From a virus: a DNA stretch of 64,000 nucleotides. Shown in pieces: positions 26,601 to 36,511 of this stretch; position 1 is the stretch's first letter, and each line of letters opens with the position of its first letter. Position numbers and translations under genes: made by a program. The notes beneath the pieces are model-generated. The model did no database searches and was not told the origin of the DNA. It saw only the letters and a list, made by a program, of their open reading frames with translations. The stretch is taken from IMG/VR virus record IMGVR_UViG_3300006192_000007, positions 37,134-101,133 of that record. One strand, written 5' to 3'.

Positions 26601-27950
26601 ATGTTCAACCATCTCCTAAATCAGTCTATGGTACAGGTTTCCATGGAAGCCATTGACCACCAGTTCAATCGTGATGACATTGAAGACCTTATTAAAGCAG
26701 TGGCCATGGCACGTGAGACTCGCTTTACTCAAAGCGCAGTAGACCAGTCAGGTATGGCTGAGCTTATTAAGAAAATCACAAATCTAAACGTCGTTATTAA
26801 TGTTACCGATGATGTTAATGCCGCGGTAGTATTTCCAAAAGCGTTAAAAGATCATCCTTTCTACACCGAGTGGATGCGCGTATTTGACCAAACCAGCGCC
26901 GTAGACCCACATAAGCAAAAGCTCTATATGGAAAAACACGGGGCTTTCCCGTTCCGTGTAGACTTACGTACCGGGTACGTAGAGGGAGCCCCTACTGAAT
27001 ACAAACACAGCTTAATTCTAGGCTCAGGGCTGTTTGGAAAAAGCTCAGCATTCCAGTTAACCAATGAAGAACTAGCGGCTATTATCCTACACGAGTTAGG
27101 ACATTTAGTTACGTTCTATGAATGGGGCTATCGCCAGTCCTGCACTAACTTCCTATTAGCAGGTGTCTGTGAAGCCATCTTCGCGGAAAAGGATAAAGAT
27201 GCTCGTCTAAACTTTATCTATAAGGTCCAAGCTGAAACTGGGCATCTAAAGGGACTAGAAAAGTCACTGGTGGATTTAGACGACGTCGAGAAAATGCGTG
27301 CGATTGTTTATGCTGACGAACAGCAACGTGCCCGCAGTGACTTAGGCGAAAACATCTATGACATCCGTTCATGGGAAGCTCTCGCTGACCAGTACGTTAC
27401 ACGTATGGGTAAAGGTAGAGCGCTAGCAAGTGGACTGTCTCGTTTAGACGCCGCCTGGAGTGCCGACCGTCAAAGTCGTTGGCTAGCTGCCATGAGTGGT
27501 GCATTCACTGTCGTACTTTACCTAGCAACGACTTTTTACACAGCGGTAATTGCTATGACAGCAATGGCGTTTGCTCCAGTCTTAGCCCCAGTCATGGTGG
27601 TGATGTTTATATGGTGTCAGTACGAGTGGGTCAGTGGGATGTTTGGTGCGAACCCAAATGCTATCAAATATGATACTGACATGAAGCGTATTCAGGTCAT
27701 CCGTAAAGAACTGGTGTCACGTTTAAAAGCCGCTCCTGACAAAGCGTCTAAGAAAGTGGTGATGGATGAAATCCAAACATTAGACCTCATCCTTAGCGAT
27801 TACCGTCCTGCTTTGGCTCTAGGGGCAGCCATGTTAAGTGTTGTTTCACCGAATGGACGTAAGCAGTACCGACACAAGAAAACTCAACAACTCCTAGAGG
27901 AACTTGCAAACAGTGAGCTCCTTGTTGCCGCAGAACTATTAGAGGCGTAA
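26601..27950 (+). CDS. Membrane-anchored M48-like metallopeptidase with head-type propeptide, 449 aa
   Basis: The zinc site HELGH is at residues 164-168, and a downstream SWEALADQ (E259, D263) gives the third ligand in the M48 style. Two or one long hydrophobic stretches at ~295-338 form membrane segments. The N-terminus contains VSMEA (site after E16), the same prohead-protease signature as the internal head proteins, and the gene heads an internal-head cluster. It is therefore likely packaged in the virion and could act on the host envelope or on ejected proteins. It starts after AAGGA. Confidence 0.85.
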   Translation: MFNHLLNQSMVQVSMEAIDHQFNRDDIEDLIKAVAMARETRFTQSAVDQSGMAELIKKITNLNVVINVTDDVNAAVVFPKALKDHPFYTEWMRVFDQTSAVDPHKQKLYMEKHGAFPFRVDLRTGYVEGAPTEYKHSLILGSGLFGKSSAFQLTNEELAAIILHELGHLVTFYEWGYRQSCTNFLLAGVCEAIFAEKDKDARLNFIYKVQAETGHLKGLEKSLVDLDDVEKMRAIVYADEQQRARSDLGENIYDIRSWEALADQYVTRMGKGRALASGLSRLDAAWSADRQSRWLAAMSGAFTVVLYLATTFYTAVIAMTAMAFAPVLAPVMVVMFIWCQYEWVSGMFGANPNAIKYDTDMKRIQVIRKELVSRLKAAPDKASKKVVMDEIQTLDLILSDYRPALALGAAMLSVVSPNGRKQYRHKKTQQLLEELANSELLVAAELLEA

Positions 27951-27955
27951 ACTCC

Positions 27956-28765
27956 ATGAATGCATCAATTGAACATATCCAGAGACTTGCCCGTAAGTTT
28001 GGCAATGTCTTTTTCCCTAACATGAGTGTTGCAACACTGCTAGCGGCTATCGAGATTCAGAAAGACCTACCGATTCATCGTTATACATATGACTATGAGT
28101 TCTCACCACTGTGGGCAAATGAAGTTTTACCGTTAGTAGAAGCCCATGCTGCACGCATGGCACGGGTATTGATGATTGATAAAGAACACTTAATCGAAGC
28201 ATCACGCCGTATCTATCAAAAACGTGGCAGAGTATGGCAAGACCCATCACATATCCTGTTTAACGAAATCGAGTACTGGGATATTACGCATCGTTTTGAC
28301 GATATGCCAGAAGGTGACTCCACTGCAGCGTTTATGGCAGTCTGTGATATTATCCGTAAACATGTGGAAATCTTTGCAGGTCTGACAGTGCCAGGCGATG
28401 GCATTAGTGCCTCTAAAAAGACCGTGATTGATGAAGTCTTTGATATCATGGAAGGGGATAACCCTAACATCCCAGCGCGTCGCCATAACAATATGAAAGA
28501 AATGGTTCGTTTAATCATAGAACGAATTGTGACCTTTATGTATCAGGTCCGCAGTGGAGCAATGATAGGTGACCGTTTAGCGACAGATTACTTCGGTGCA
28601 TGTCTGGATGCGTTAAACTTCACAGGTGAAAACCGCACGGTAGCATTAAACCTATTAACCGGTGTAAAATCAGACGTAGGCAGTCATGATGTCATTAAGG
28701 CGTTACTGGATGGCTATAAGTTGAAAAATATGTACACTGGAGAAGCCGAGGTGGTACATGAGTAG
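27956..28765 (+). CDS. Hypothetical protein, internal-head cluster, 269 aa
   Basis: It starts five bases after the peptidase gene and overlaps the next gene by eight bases, so the three are one operon. The product is soluble, helical and lacks a clear S-x-E site near its N-terminus. Nothing in it points to an enzyme. A scaffold or inner-body component is the natural guess from context. Confidence 0.75.
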   Translation: MNASIEHIQRLARKFGNVFFPNMSVATLLAAIEIQKDLPIHRYTYDYEFSPLWANEVLPLVEAHAARMARVLMIDKEHLIEASRRIYQKRGRVWQDPSHILFNEIEYWDITHRFDDMPEGDSTAAFMAVCDIIRKHVEIFAGLTVPGDGISASKKTVIDEVFDIMEGDNPNIPARRHNNMKEMVRLIIERIVTFMYQVRSGAMIGDRLATDYFGACLDALNFTGENRTVALNLLTGVKSDVGSHDVIKALLDGYKLKNMYTGEAEVVHE

Positions 28766-29930
28766 TTTAACTGAAAAGGCTCTACATCTGGAAGTGGAGT
28801 ATCAGACTCTGCGTAAAGAGGTCGAGTATTACTTATCCACTGCCTTGTCGTTTCGCTACAATGGCGTTTCTCGCCATGAAGTCGAAGGACTGGTACGTGA
28901 CTTTGGCATGGAGTCCATTACGGAGATTGCCCCACTAGGGGCATTCAGTAGTCAGCCTAGCCAGATGTACGTGGAAGTTGCTCTAGAAGGTATTTATGCG
29001 GCAGTACTGAAGAAAATGACCGCGGTTAAAGAGTTACTAAGTGAACATGTCCTAGAAGCCCTGGAATCGCTTTCTAAGCAGTTAAGTGATATCGATGAGG
29101 CAGATAGTGCCCTTATCGAAGAAAGGCCTTCTATGGAGGATACAGAAGCTTTTAACGCGTGGCTCACAAAAACATTCTCTACGTCTCTAGATTACGCCAT
29201 CCTAAATCATCCTGCAATGATTGATGTGTTTGACTACCTTTTCTCAGGAACGTCCTATTTCAAAGAAGTAAATGAATCTTTGTTCTCAATGATTCAAAAG
29301 CATCTATCCGAACTAGAGACCTTACTAGAAAAGCCCGATGCGACTAATGCAGATATTGAGTCGTTTAAACAGATGGTACTAGAAGACACACTGGGGTACT
29401 TAGAAAGCCGATATACCTTTAAAAAGGGACTGGGCAGTCTATTGTTCCATAACTTACCTGGCATAGAAGGTATCGATGCTATCGCGTCAATGCCTAAGCT
29501 TAAATCCTTTACTGAGCTAGAATCACTGCATTTCGATACGGGTACCGATACTCTACGCGAAATCATCGATGGTCTCGTCACTGGTAAGCTCAAGGATAAC
29601 GTTAGTGTTGACTTTAGTCAGCTTCCCCAGTTACCGGAAGTAGAAGTCATCGATGTCTTAACGACCGCTATTACATCACGTGAAGCGTTAGGCGGTGACT
29701 CTGTCAGTGAGTTTTTAAAAGGTACGATTGCCGACCTAGATAAACGCTATGAACAGCTAATTAAGAAAGACGATGTATTCATGGCGCTAGCGGCTGATGT
29801 AATCCTCACTTACCGTCAGTTAACAATGAAACTCATTTTTGATAATGTGTTTTGTTATGCCATCCTTGGCGAGTTTGCCTATGCATGGCTATCACGTACC
29901 AAAGCTATCCGCTTAGCACATCAGCAATAA
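28758..29930 (+). CDS. Cleaved internal head protein, 390 aa
   Basis: Two likely prohead-protease sites lie in the first 80 residues: FGMES (~residue 51) and VALEG (~76). The rest is acidic and helical. The overlap ATGAGTAG with the previous stop indicates translational coupling. A hydrophobic segment near the C-terminus (FDNVFCYAILGEFAYAWL) may be buried or membrane-contacting. Role inferred as capsid-internal from the sites and cluster. Confidence 0.75.
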   Translation: MSSLTEKALHLEVEYQTLRKEVEYYLSTALSFRYNGVSRHEVEGLVRDFGMESITEIAPLGAFSSQPSQMYVEVALEGIYAAVLKKMTAVKELLSEHVLEALESLSKQLSDIDEADSALIEERPSMEDTEAFNAWLTKTFSTSLDYAILNHPAMIDVFDYLFSGTSYFKEVNESLFSMIQKHLSELETLLEKPDATNADIESFKQMVLEDTLGYLESRYTFKKGLGSLLFHNLPGIEGIDAIASMPKLKSFTELESLHFDTGTDTLREIIDGLVTGKLKDNVSVDFSQLPQLPEVEVIDVLTTAITSREALGGDSVSEFLKGTIADLDKRYEQLIKKDDVFMALAADVILTYRQLTMKLIFDNVFCYAILGEFAYAWLSRTKAIRLAHQQ

Positions 29931-29936
29931 TAAGCA

Positions 29937-29980
29937 TTCCCTCCTACTGCTAAAAACAGTAGGAGGGAAATCGCTTTTTT
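29937..29980. terminator. Bidirectional terminator between convergent genes
   Basis: A 13-bp stem TTCCCTCCTACTG / CAGTAGGAGGGAA with a seven-base loop is followed by ATCGCTTTTTT. Confidence 0.82.
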
Positions 29981-32843
29981 ATCGTGTAAAGGTAATGTCT
30001 ACATCATCGTCGATGGTTAGGCGTCCATTGGCTTCCAGTCTCATTACTTTCTTAATAGAGAATGAACTTAACGGTTCTTCTATTACGGCAACGCCGGTAT
30101 CCCCAATTGGGTTACTGACCGTAATAGACGTCACTTTGTTAGGGGCAAGTTTTTCAAGTTCAGAAATTAGCTTACTGATAGAGAAACTGTTACTGCCGAT
30201 AACTTTAGCAATGGTTGCTATTGTCGACGTACGCAGTACTTTACGGAAGTCATTGTCATCATAGGCCGATACGGTAAGTTGATAGTTTACTGCAAAGCTT
30301 AACGCCGTACGCATGTTTACCGCACGAGAGGACGAGATATTTACTTCCGCCGACTGCTGAGTAGCCAGTGGTTCGAAATAGAGCTTAGTCGAACTAATAA
30401 CCTTACGCTGCAGTGTGGCGATGTCACGTGTTAATATATCGACAACGTTTGCAGGAATGGTCTGTCTGTAAGCAACAATGTTTTCATTGGTTGCCAATAG
30501 CGCTTTTGCATCGAACAACGGGAAACGTACTTCACGTGAGAGAGACGCTGGCTTAGTTTGCACAAAGTCATTAGTCGCTGGGTCGCGTACAGGGTCACCT
30601 GCTCGGTGCAAGTAGATAACATCACCGTTCTCATCCAGCTTAGGGTCACCGATAGCATGGAGTAAGTTAAAGGAGATGGTATCCGTTGCCTCATCATAGT
30701 ATACCTTAGTACCGGCTACGTCTTGCTCATACACGTTCTCTAAATAGACATCCGGAACATCGCTCAGATAACGCTGATAGCTCGGTGCCTGTAGTAGAGG
30801 TCGGGATTGCATTGAGTAACCTTCTAAGTATTGACCAAAGGTTACCTTCATGTTTTCCAAAGTGATGGCAGTCAGTATTTCACTGTAAGCATCACGGAAG
30901 TACTGGTCATCAAAACTGGACACTTGTTCAGTGTCGGTTTCAACTAGGTAGATGCATCGGAATACCTGACTTAATGACATTACAGTTTCTTCCAGTACAT
31001 GACTACTGTTGTAAGCCATAACTGAAATACTGCCATTTACATCAATTTCAAACGTACTGCCTAAATCAAACACAAACTCCATCGTGTCAGTTAACACGTT
31101 AGACTCGTTTGCTGTTAAGTAGTGCGTGGACCCTTCTACGTTCTCGAACACTAACTGTAGCTTAAACCCACTAACGGCTTTAGGTCGTGCGGCAACAACC
31201 TTTAGCTGATAACCACTATCGCTATAGCTGACGGTAACATCATTACTGTAGGTTGTAAAGCCTAAGACATTGTTGGTCGCTAATAGGTTACGAAAAGCTA
31301 CCGTAGGGGAGGTCATGCGATATGACCGCGCGGTAAAGATAGGGGTGCTGTAGTCAAGTACCATATGGAACGGAGTATAGAAATACAGGTTAGCATTTAA
31401 CTCATCTACCAGAGCTGCCTTAGACAGAGCTTGAAGCTCCGCATACTCAGTGTCCGACAACGGTGCAATGCTACCTGCCTTTTCCCGATAGAGCATATTA
31501 GGGAAAATCGTAGCGCGTTTCTCATGCACCGACATGGCATAGGTTAAGTCATCTCTACCCGTATAGAACACCACTGGTTCATTTACAATACCTATACCCG
31601 ATGATAGTCCCGTTAATGCCAAGGAAGCCGATGTATCAACACTGCGCGAGGCGATATAAACACGGTCGGTTAACGTGTCCTTACGTAGGCTGCCCTGGTA
31701 GCCGTATTTAGCCAATGCGGATACCAACTCTTCGTCGGTATAGGCCCCACGTTTACCATAGTCACTATAGATAACTGACTCGCGTACTTCTTCAAAGCTT
31801 TGACCATTGGTTCCACCATTACTGATTTGAGTTGAATAAATTAAACGACTGGTGACTTCCTGTAAAGGGGCTAAGTAGCCTACGGATAAACCGCTAAAGT
31901 CATTCCAGGTCACTTCCCATTCAGACATTTCTAAACCACTTAGGTCAATACTGGTCTCTCCCTTAGTCGTATAGATATCCACACGGGCGAGTGCTCCTAC
32001 TTGTCCACGTTCAATGAAGACGTCAGGTATACTGCAGCGCACTATGGAGTCTTCAACTTCAATAACCATCGTTGGGGTAACCGGGTCGTAGGAGTCCGTA
32101 TCATGAGTAATCTGCATCTCTACCCAAGGCCCATTAGCTTCTTTATAGTAACCCCTCGCATAGAAAAAGTAGTCTTCAATTTCCGCCGTTACGTTCCAAC
32201 TACGCGTTGCGGTTACTGGTTCGTTCGCTGAGATAATGTTGAGTTGGTCACATGGAATGTCTATCAGTAGAAACTTCGTGTTTTCAAAGTAACCAATGCG
32301 TGTATCGACTAGGTTAGTTTCGCGCTCCAGTATCGGAGAGCTGACAGTACTGTCAAAGTTAACACGTATATCTCCGTTTGGAAACACCGAGATAATCAAA
32401 GGTTGATGAATGGTAAAGGAATATCCATTACCGGTGAACACTGTATCACGTGGAATGACAATTTCATTGAGTCCTGTTACGGGGTTATAAACCGCATACT
32501 GACCAACTTGAACATAGCCTAGGCCTAGGGTGATAATGTGGTTACGTATAGGACTACCCCATATCCCGCTGAACTCTTCAGAGGTCATATGAGGATATAG
32601 GTCACTTAACGTCTGTGCCAATCTAGGGTATCGCTTACGTGTAACGACATCCGTTTTCTGCATAAGCCCGGCTACCTGAATGGCACTGATTTCCATTAAG
32701 TTAATCAGTGGGTTATTCGGGTCTTGGAAATCGTACCCATTCGCGGTAATTTCGTCCAGTACACGTGTTCCGTGTGTAAAGAACGTAGCGGGTGATATCG
32801 CCGCATGTTCTGCAATTTCCTCGATAAACGTAAATTTAGACAT
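29979..32843 (-). CDS. Large baseplate structural protein, 954 aa
   Basis: The start is taken at ATG 32843, which overlaps the previous stop in ATGTCTAA with AGAGG at a good distance; an ATG nine bases earlier is possible. The protein is long, beta-rich, without a membrane segment. The early region (FEEIAEH..., PLINLMEISA, SEEFSGIWGSPIRN) suits a wedge protein of the T4 gp6/P2 gpJ class, but this is a weak match. It is coupled to the next upstream minus-strand gene, and both are isolated by terminators, consistent with a late tail module. Confidence 0.75.
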   Translation of the reverse strand: MSKFTFIEEIAEHAAISPATFFTHGTRVLDEITANGYDFQDPNNPLINLMEISAIQVAGLMQKTDVVTRKRYPRLAQTLSDLYPHMTSEEFSGIWGSPIRNHIITLGLGYVQVGQYAVYNPVTGLNEIVIPRDTVFTGNGYSFTIHQPLIISVFPNGDIRVNFDSTVSSPILERETNLVDTRIGYFENTKFLLIDIPCDQLNIISANEPVTATRSWNVTAEIEDYFFYARGYYKEANGPWVEMQITHDTDSYDPVTPTMVIEVEDSIVRCSIPDVFIERGQVGALARVDIYTTKGETSIDLSGLEMSEWEVTWNDFSGLSVGYLAPLQEVTSRLIYSTQISNGGTNGQSFEEVRESVIYSDYGKRGAYTDEELVSALAKYGYQGSLRKDTLTDRVYIASRSVDTSASLALTGLSSGIGIVNEPVVFYTGRDDLTYAMSVHEKRATIFPNMLYREKAGSIAPLSDTEYAELQALSKAALVDELNANLYFYTPFHMVLDYSTPIFTARSYRMTSPTVAFRNLLATNNVLGFTTYSNDVTVSYSDSGYQLKVVAARPKAVSGFKLQLVFENVEGSTHYLTANESNVLTDTMEFVFDLGSTFEIDVNGSISVMAYNSSHVLEETVMSLSQVFRCIYLVETDTEQVSSFDDQYFRDAYSEILTAITLENMKVTFGQYLEGYSMQSRPLLQAPSYQRYLSDVPDVYLENVYEQDVAGTKVYYDEATDTISFNLLHAIGDPKLDENGDVIYLHRAGDPVRDPATNDFVQTKPASLSREVRFPLFDAKALLATNENIVAYRQTIPANVVDILTRDIATLQRKVISSTKLYFEPLATQQSAEVNISSSRAVNMRTALSFAVNYQLTVSAYDDNDFRKVLRTSTIATIAKVIGSNSFSISKLISELEKLAPNKVTSITVSNPIGDTGVAVIEEPLSSFSIKKVMRLEANGRLTIDDDVDITFTR

Positions 32844-33870
32844 CTCCGTCATCCTCTAAGAACGATAGTTTTTCATTATAAGAAGCAAAGTCTAACCACC
32901 ACTCCAATTCCATATTTTCTGGATTGATACGTGGGTAGCCATAATTGTTGATAACAATCTTTTCTCGTGGCGATAACTTCTGCATCTTACTTTCACGCAC
33001 AGAATCGTCCATGTCACCGTTAAAGTTAATTACAGTGCGATTAAATGCATCAATAATAATGGGGTCATTATAAATGGCACCGTGACACTTGAACGGAATG
33101 TCGATGTTAAAGTTATCTTCGGCAAAGACCTTTTCCGTGGTATAGTTAAAGCTAGCGGCGGTAGGGACGGCTTTAGGATAAGCCCCCCCGCAACAAGCAA
33201 GCTTCTGTACGATTCTTCGGTCTGGTCCTAGAATAATGACATAGATGCGAGTCATGTAATCAATTTCATCTAAGGCAATCATTTCTGGGAAGGGTACCAT
33301 GGAACCATTTGCTACGCGAGTCATGTACTCACGCCATGCGGTAAAGAGAACCAAATGAGGGTCACCTTCTTTTGCCACAAACGTAGCGGTTAAGTCAAAG
33401 GTACCGTAGTTGTTAGGCTGGTCATCAACATGGCTGTGGACTTGTTTTAACCACCCTTCTTTACTCTCCATGCTTTCGACGACTTCGTCTTCCCATCCTG
33501 ATAAAGAAAGCAAGGTATTTGAAAGCAACGGAATGAAGGCTTGTTTGTCATCGATGACGTTTGACCGGACATGCCCCTTCTCATATCGGTTACCTTCTAA
33601 ATACGGCATAAGGGTTGCCTTAATCGCCGCAGCACTACTATTTGGGTCATTTGTGGTCAAATAATGTAGTTTACGAACACGTCGGATATTTTCCGTGACG
33701 AGGTTTAAAACAGGTTTAGTGAAGAAAACATAACCGTGATTATCTAGGTTGGTTGGCGTTAAATCACTGTTCCCCATATGGTTAATGCCATGGAACAGCG
33801 TGAACGCATTGGACAACGGCGAACCGAAGCCAAACTGTCGACGTACGGTTTCGATGGTGTTATTGCTCAT
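32836..33870 (-). CDS. Structural protein coupled to the baseplate gene, 344 aa
   Basis: Mixed alpha/beta protein with many aromatic residues and no enzymatic motif. It contains an ESMES sequence near residue 130 that matches the protease signature, but it is in mid-chain and may not be used. It is translationally coupled to the 954-residue gene downstream, so the two are probably partners in the tail or baseplate. The start follows AGTAGG. Confidence 0.72.
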   Translation of the reverse strand: MSNNTIETVRRQFGFGSPLSNAFTLFHGINHMGNSDLTPTNLDNHGYVFFTKPVLNLVTENIRRVRKLHYLTTNDPNSSAAAIKATLMPYLEGNRYEKGHVRSNVIDDKQAFIPLLSNTLLSLSGWEDEVVESMESKEGWLKQVHSHVDDQPNNYGTFDLTATFVAKEGDPHLVLFTAWREYMTRVANGSMVPFPEMIALDEIDYMTRIYVIILGPDRRIVQKLACCGGAYPKAVPTAASFNYTTEKVFAEDNFNIDIPFKCHGAIYNDPIIIDAFNRTVINFNGDMDDSVRESKMQKLSPREKIVINNYGYPRINPENMELEWWLDFASYNEKLSFLEDDGDV

Positions 33871-33926
33871 AGGACCTACTTGTTAATGACGTATCTAACT
33901 GCGCAGTTAAAAACAGGTATATAAAA

Positions 33927-35060
33927 ATGACTGGATTAGAAACCACTCTCTTATTAATTGCGGCTCAGCTCGCAAGTAAAGCCGTATCGGCAGGTATTAA
34001 TGCCGTAGACAGTCGTCGCGCTCTATCGGAGTTTTCCTCCTTCGCAAGACTGAATCCTCCTTGTCTAATGGAGCAAGAAATCGCTCGTATGGACCCTGAG
34101 GTCTCTCAATCGATTAGCCATACGTTGCTTAACATCTATATCGGTCATTACCTAGCAGTCGTTAACCGTACTGCTCGCGTAGACGATACTGAAGTGGTTC
34201 GTATGTTAGACCCTGTGTCTGACCCTAAAGCGTTTAACGTGTTCGATGCCGCGAAAGGCATGAATGGCGTTTCTATTGCTTTAGAAAGCATCGATATCAC
34301 TAAAGAACTGACTCAGATTGACCGTACATGGGACGAGTCTAACCTAAACCTACTAGGGGATTTTGAACCGGTACAGAATACAGAAATCTCCATGGAAGCG
34401 GCGATTGATTTGTCTAAGCCTTCTACCCTCGCTTGCGGTAAGCAACTAGAAGTCACATTGGGTTCTGGTGACCAGTCTATTAAGGTACCTGTAACTGCAA
34501 CGTTGCTACCACGTACATTGAACAAAGATGTACTACTACGTACACTGGAAGCTTTCCTAGGTCGCGACAATAGCTATATGGGCAGATGGCACCGCTATCA
34601 TGCCGGTGAATACCGTTCTTTCTTTGACTATGCCCTAGGCATTGATATGATTGAACAGGACTTAAACCTATTGATTACTGATAAAGATGGCCAGTATGAA
34701 TTTGCTAAGGCTCGTCAACAGCGTGGTCTTTTAAGTTCATTCGTCAGTGGTAAGAAGCAGATGAACGTGGTCTCGGCAATGATTGTGATGACCAAACGCA
34801 CTGCCCGTGATGTCGAAGCTATTATGCGTGCACCTCTAGCCAATGCCCGTGCCCGTAAAAAGTATTTTGAAACTACAGGTTCAATGATACTTTGTGTGGT
34901 TGACATGGATAAAGAGCTCGTGCGTATTTATCAGCGTGGAATTGATGAGTATGGCGATTACAGCTATGACCAAATCAAACCAGCGGCATCGAATCCAAAT
35001 GCAATGGACATCAATGCAATCATGCGTGCCTATAAAGCCGGCGAACAATTCTCGATGTAA
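33927..35060 (+). CDS. Cleaved internal head protein, 377 aa
   Basis: Two sites fit the prohead-protease rule: IALES (~residue 118) and EISMEA (~152). The propeptide would be unusually long (~120-150 residues). The start has only a weak CAGG ribosome site. The C-terminal half has a compact domain with basic clusters (KARQQR, ARARKK). The gene heads a four- or five-gene run of small head genes. Confidence 0.75.
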   Translation: MTGLETTLLLIAAQLASKAVSAGINAVDSRRALSEFSSFARLNPPCLMEQEIARMDPEVSQSISHTLLNIYIGHYLAVVNRTARVDDTEVVRMLDPVSDPKAFNVFDAAKGMNGVSIALESIDITKELTQIDRTWDESNLNLLGDFEPVQNTEISMEAAIDLSKPSTLACGKQLEVTLGSGDQSIKVPVTATLLPRTLNKDVLLRTLEAFLGRDNSYMGRWHRYHAGEYRSFFDYALGIDMIEQDLNLLITDKDGQYEFAKARQQRGLLSSFVSGKKQMNVVSAMIVMTKRTARDVEAIMRAPLANARARKKYFETTGSMILCVVDMDKELVRIYQRGIDEYGDYSYDQIKPAASNPNAMDINAIMRAYKAGEQFSM

Positions 35061-35075
35061 CGGAGTCTAAAGACC

Positions 35076-35981
35076 ATGTTTAATACAATTTCTAAAGTAG
35101 TGGCCCATCTTTTTGAAAAGACGGATAAAGCCATTATTCTTAACCGTGTCGAAGAGGTCTTTAAAAATATCTCCAATCACACGGTGCCAATGGCACAGAT
35201 AGACGACAGCATCGGTGAGAACACCAAAGTAATGAAGTTGCTGGACGCGCGTTTACGCTCACGTCGTCTACCGGTCGATGGCTATCAGCAAAACCCAACT
35301 CGTTTTATTCGTGAGACCTTTACTAAGGCAGCGGACGATGAAGCAGAATACGTAAAGCTGTTTAAGAACTCTTTTTCACGCGATGTGTTTAAAGAATCAT
35401 TGACGTATGACCAGAGCCAGTTAATGACCTTCTTGCTCGTTCTAGAAGAAGCATCGGACTATGCACGTCAGCTATTCTTTATTCTACCACGACTAGAAAT
35501 GGACATTCCGTTAAAGTCTAAAGAGCAGCATATCTATGACACCGTCATGGATGAAAATAATCTTGAACTCTTTGCGATTGTACTGTCGGCCTTACGTAAA
35601 GGTCCAAAAGAGATTCAGCAGCTATTGGCAAAGATTAAAGAGATTAACTACAACCCTGACGACGAAGCCATCATTGCTCGTGTAAAAGGGAAAGCGGCTG
35701 ACCCTCTTTCAATGAACCTCATTCCGGTTATCGGTAACCTTTACGTGTTCTTCGGGGAGCTTTCTAATAAGCGCACAAAACGAAAATACGAAGAAGGTAA
35801 AGAAGAGCTTGCGCGTCTAGAGACCACTATCTTCTATCTAGAGCAGCGTAAAGAAGGGGCTTCTGACGAAGAGCTAGCTCGCATTCAAAAGCAAATCGAT
35901 TACTACACTGACCGAATCAACAAACTCGAAGCGATGATTGAAGACATCGAAGAAGGGGCCAAAGGTTATGAGTATAACTAA
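35076..35981 (+). CDS. Helical protein with C-terminal coiled coil, 301 aa
   Basis: CGGAG precedes the ATG. The C-terminal ~60 residues form a strong coiled coil (LARLETTIFYLEQRK, LARIQKQIDYYTDRI). No protease site is evident near the N-terminus. Gene order and tight spacing put it in the internal-head cluster. Function not recognised. Confidence 0.75.
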   Translation: MFNTISKVVAHLFEKTDKAIILNRVEEVFKNISNHTVPMAQIDDSIGENTKVMKLLDARLRSRRLPVDGYQQNPTRFIRETFTKAADDEAEYVKLFKNSFSRDVFKESLTYDQSQLMTFLLVLEEASDYARQLFFILPRLEMDIPLKSKEQHIYDTVMDENNLELFAIVLSALRKGPKEIQQLLAKIKEINYNPDDEAIIARVKGKAADPLSMNLIPVIGNLYVFFGELSNKRTKRKYEEGKEELARLETTIFYLEQRKEGASDEELARIQKQIDYYTDRINKLEAMIEDIEEGAKGYEYN

Positions 35982-36414
35982 TAAGGTTGTTGAATTGTAT
36001 ACCAACGTCACTGCGCCTGGGTATGTCGTCTCCATGAAGGACGTTATCTATCTGGCTCAGTTACGTAAGAGCTTCTTTAAGACGGTAGAGCTAACCCGCC
36101 CATCACAGGTCGGTATGTTTAAGCAGCTACTTAAAGAAGCAAAGGGGGGCTTTCGCCTTTCTCCTTTACATTTCTTAACCATGGACAACAAGCTGCTTCA
36201 GCCACTGGAGAAGCAACGCGCGACAGAACAGATTCAAAGTGAGTTTAAAGCCCTAATGGGTAGAAGCATTAATGACCCACATGAGGCATTAGAGCGTTTA
36301 TTGCCGCTTTGCTCTATTAGTGACTTTACTCGCACATTGCACTACATGTTCTGCTTTATCTCTGCGCAAGAGAAACTCCATGTTGTGAAGCATGATCCAC
36401 CACCACCGGTTTAA
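35968..36414 (+). CDS. Small hypothetical protein, 148 aa
   Basis: The start ATG at 35968 lies inside the end of the previous gene (14-base overlap) and has AAGGGG upstream; an earlier in-frame ATG at 35938 lacks a ribosome site. The product is small, basic and helical with a Pro run at its end (PPPPV). It closes a transcription unit ended by a terminator. Confidence 0.72.
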   Translation: MSITNKVVELYTNVTAPGYVVSMKDVIYLAQLRKSFFKTVELTRPSQVGMFKQLLKEAKGGFRLSPLHFLTMDNKLLQPLEKQRATEQIQSEFKALMGRSINDPHEALERLLPLCSISDFTRTLHYMFCFISAQEKLHVVKHDPPPPV

Positions 36415-36425
36415 TACTGGAATAT

Positions 36426-36461
36426 AGTAGGGCTTAAATGCCCTACTCGAGTAAACTTTTT
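36426..36461 (+). terminator. Terminator
   Basis: An 8-bp stem AGTAGGGC / GCCCTACT with a six-base loop is followed by CGAGTAAACTTTTT. Confidence 0.7.
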
Positions 36462-36511
36462 AAATTGCCATTAGGCATACTCTAATTTAACCTTTGCAAA
36501 GGAATACACCA

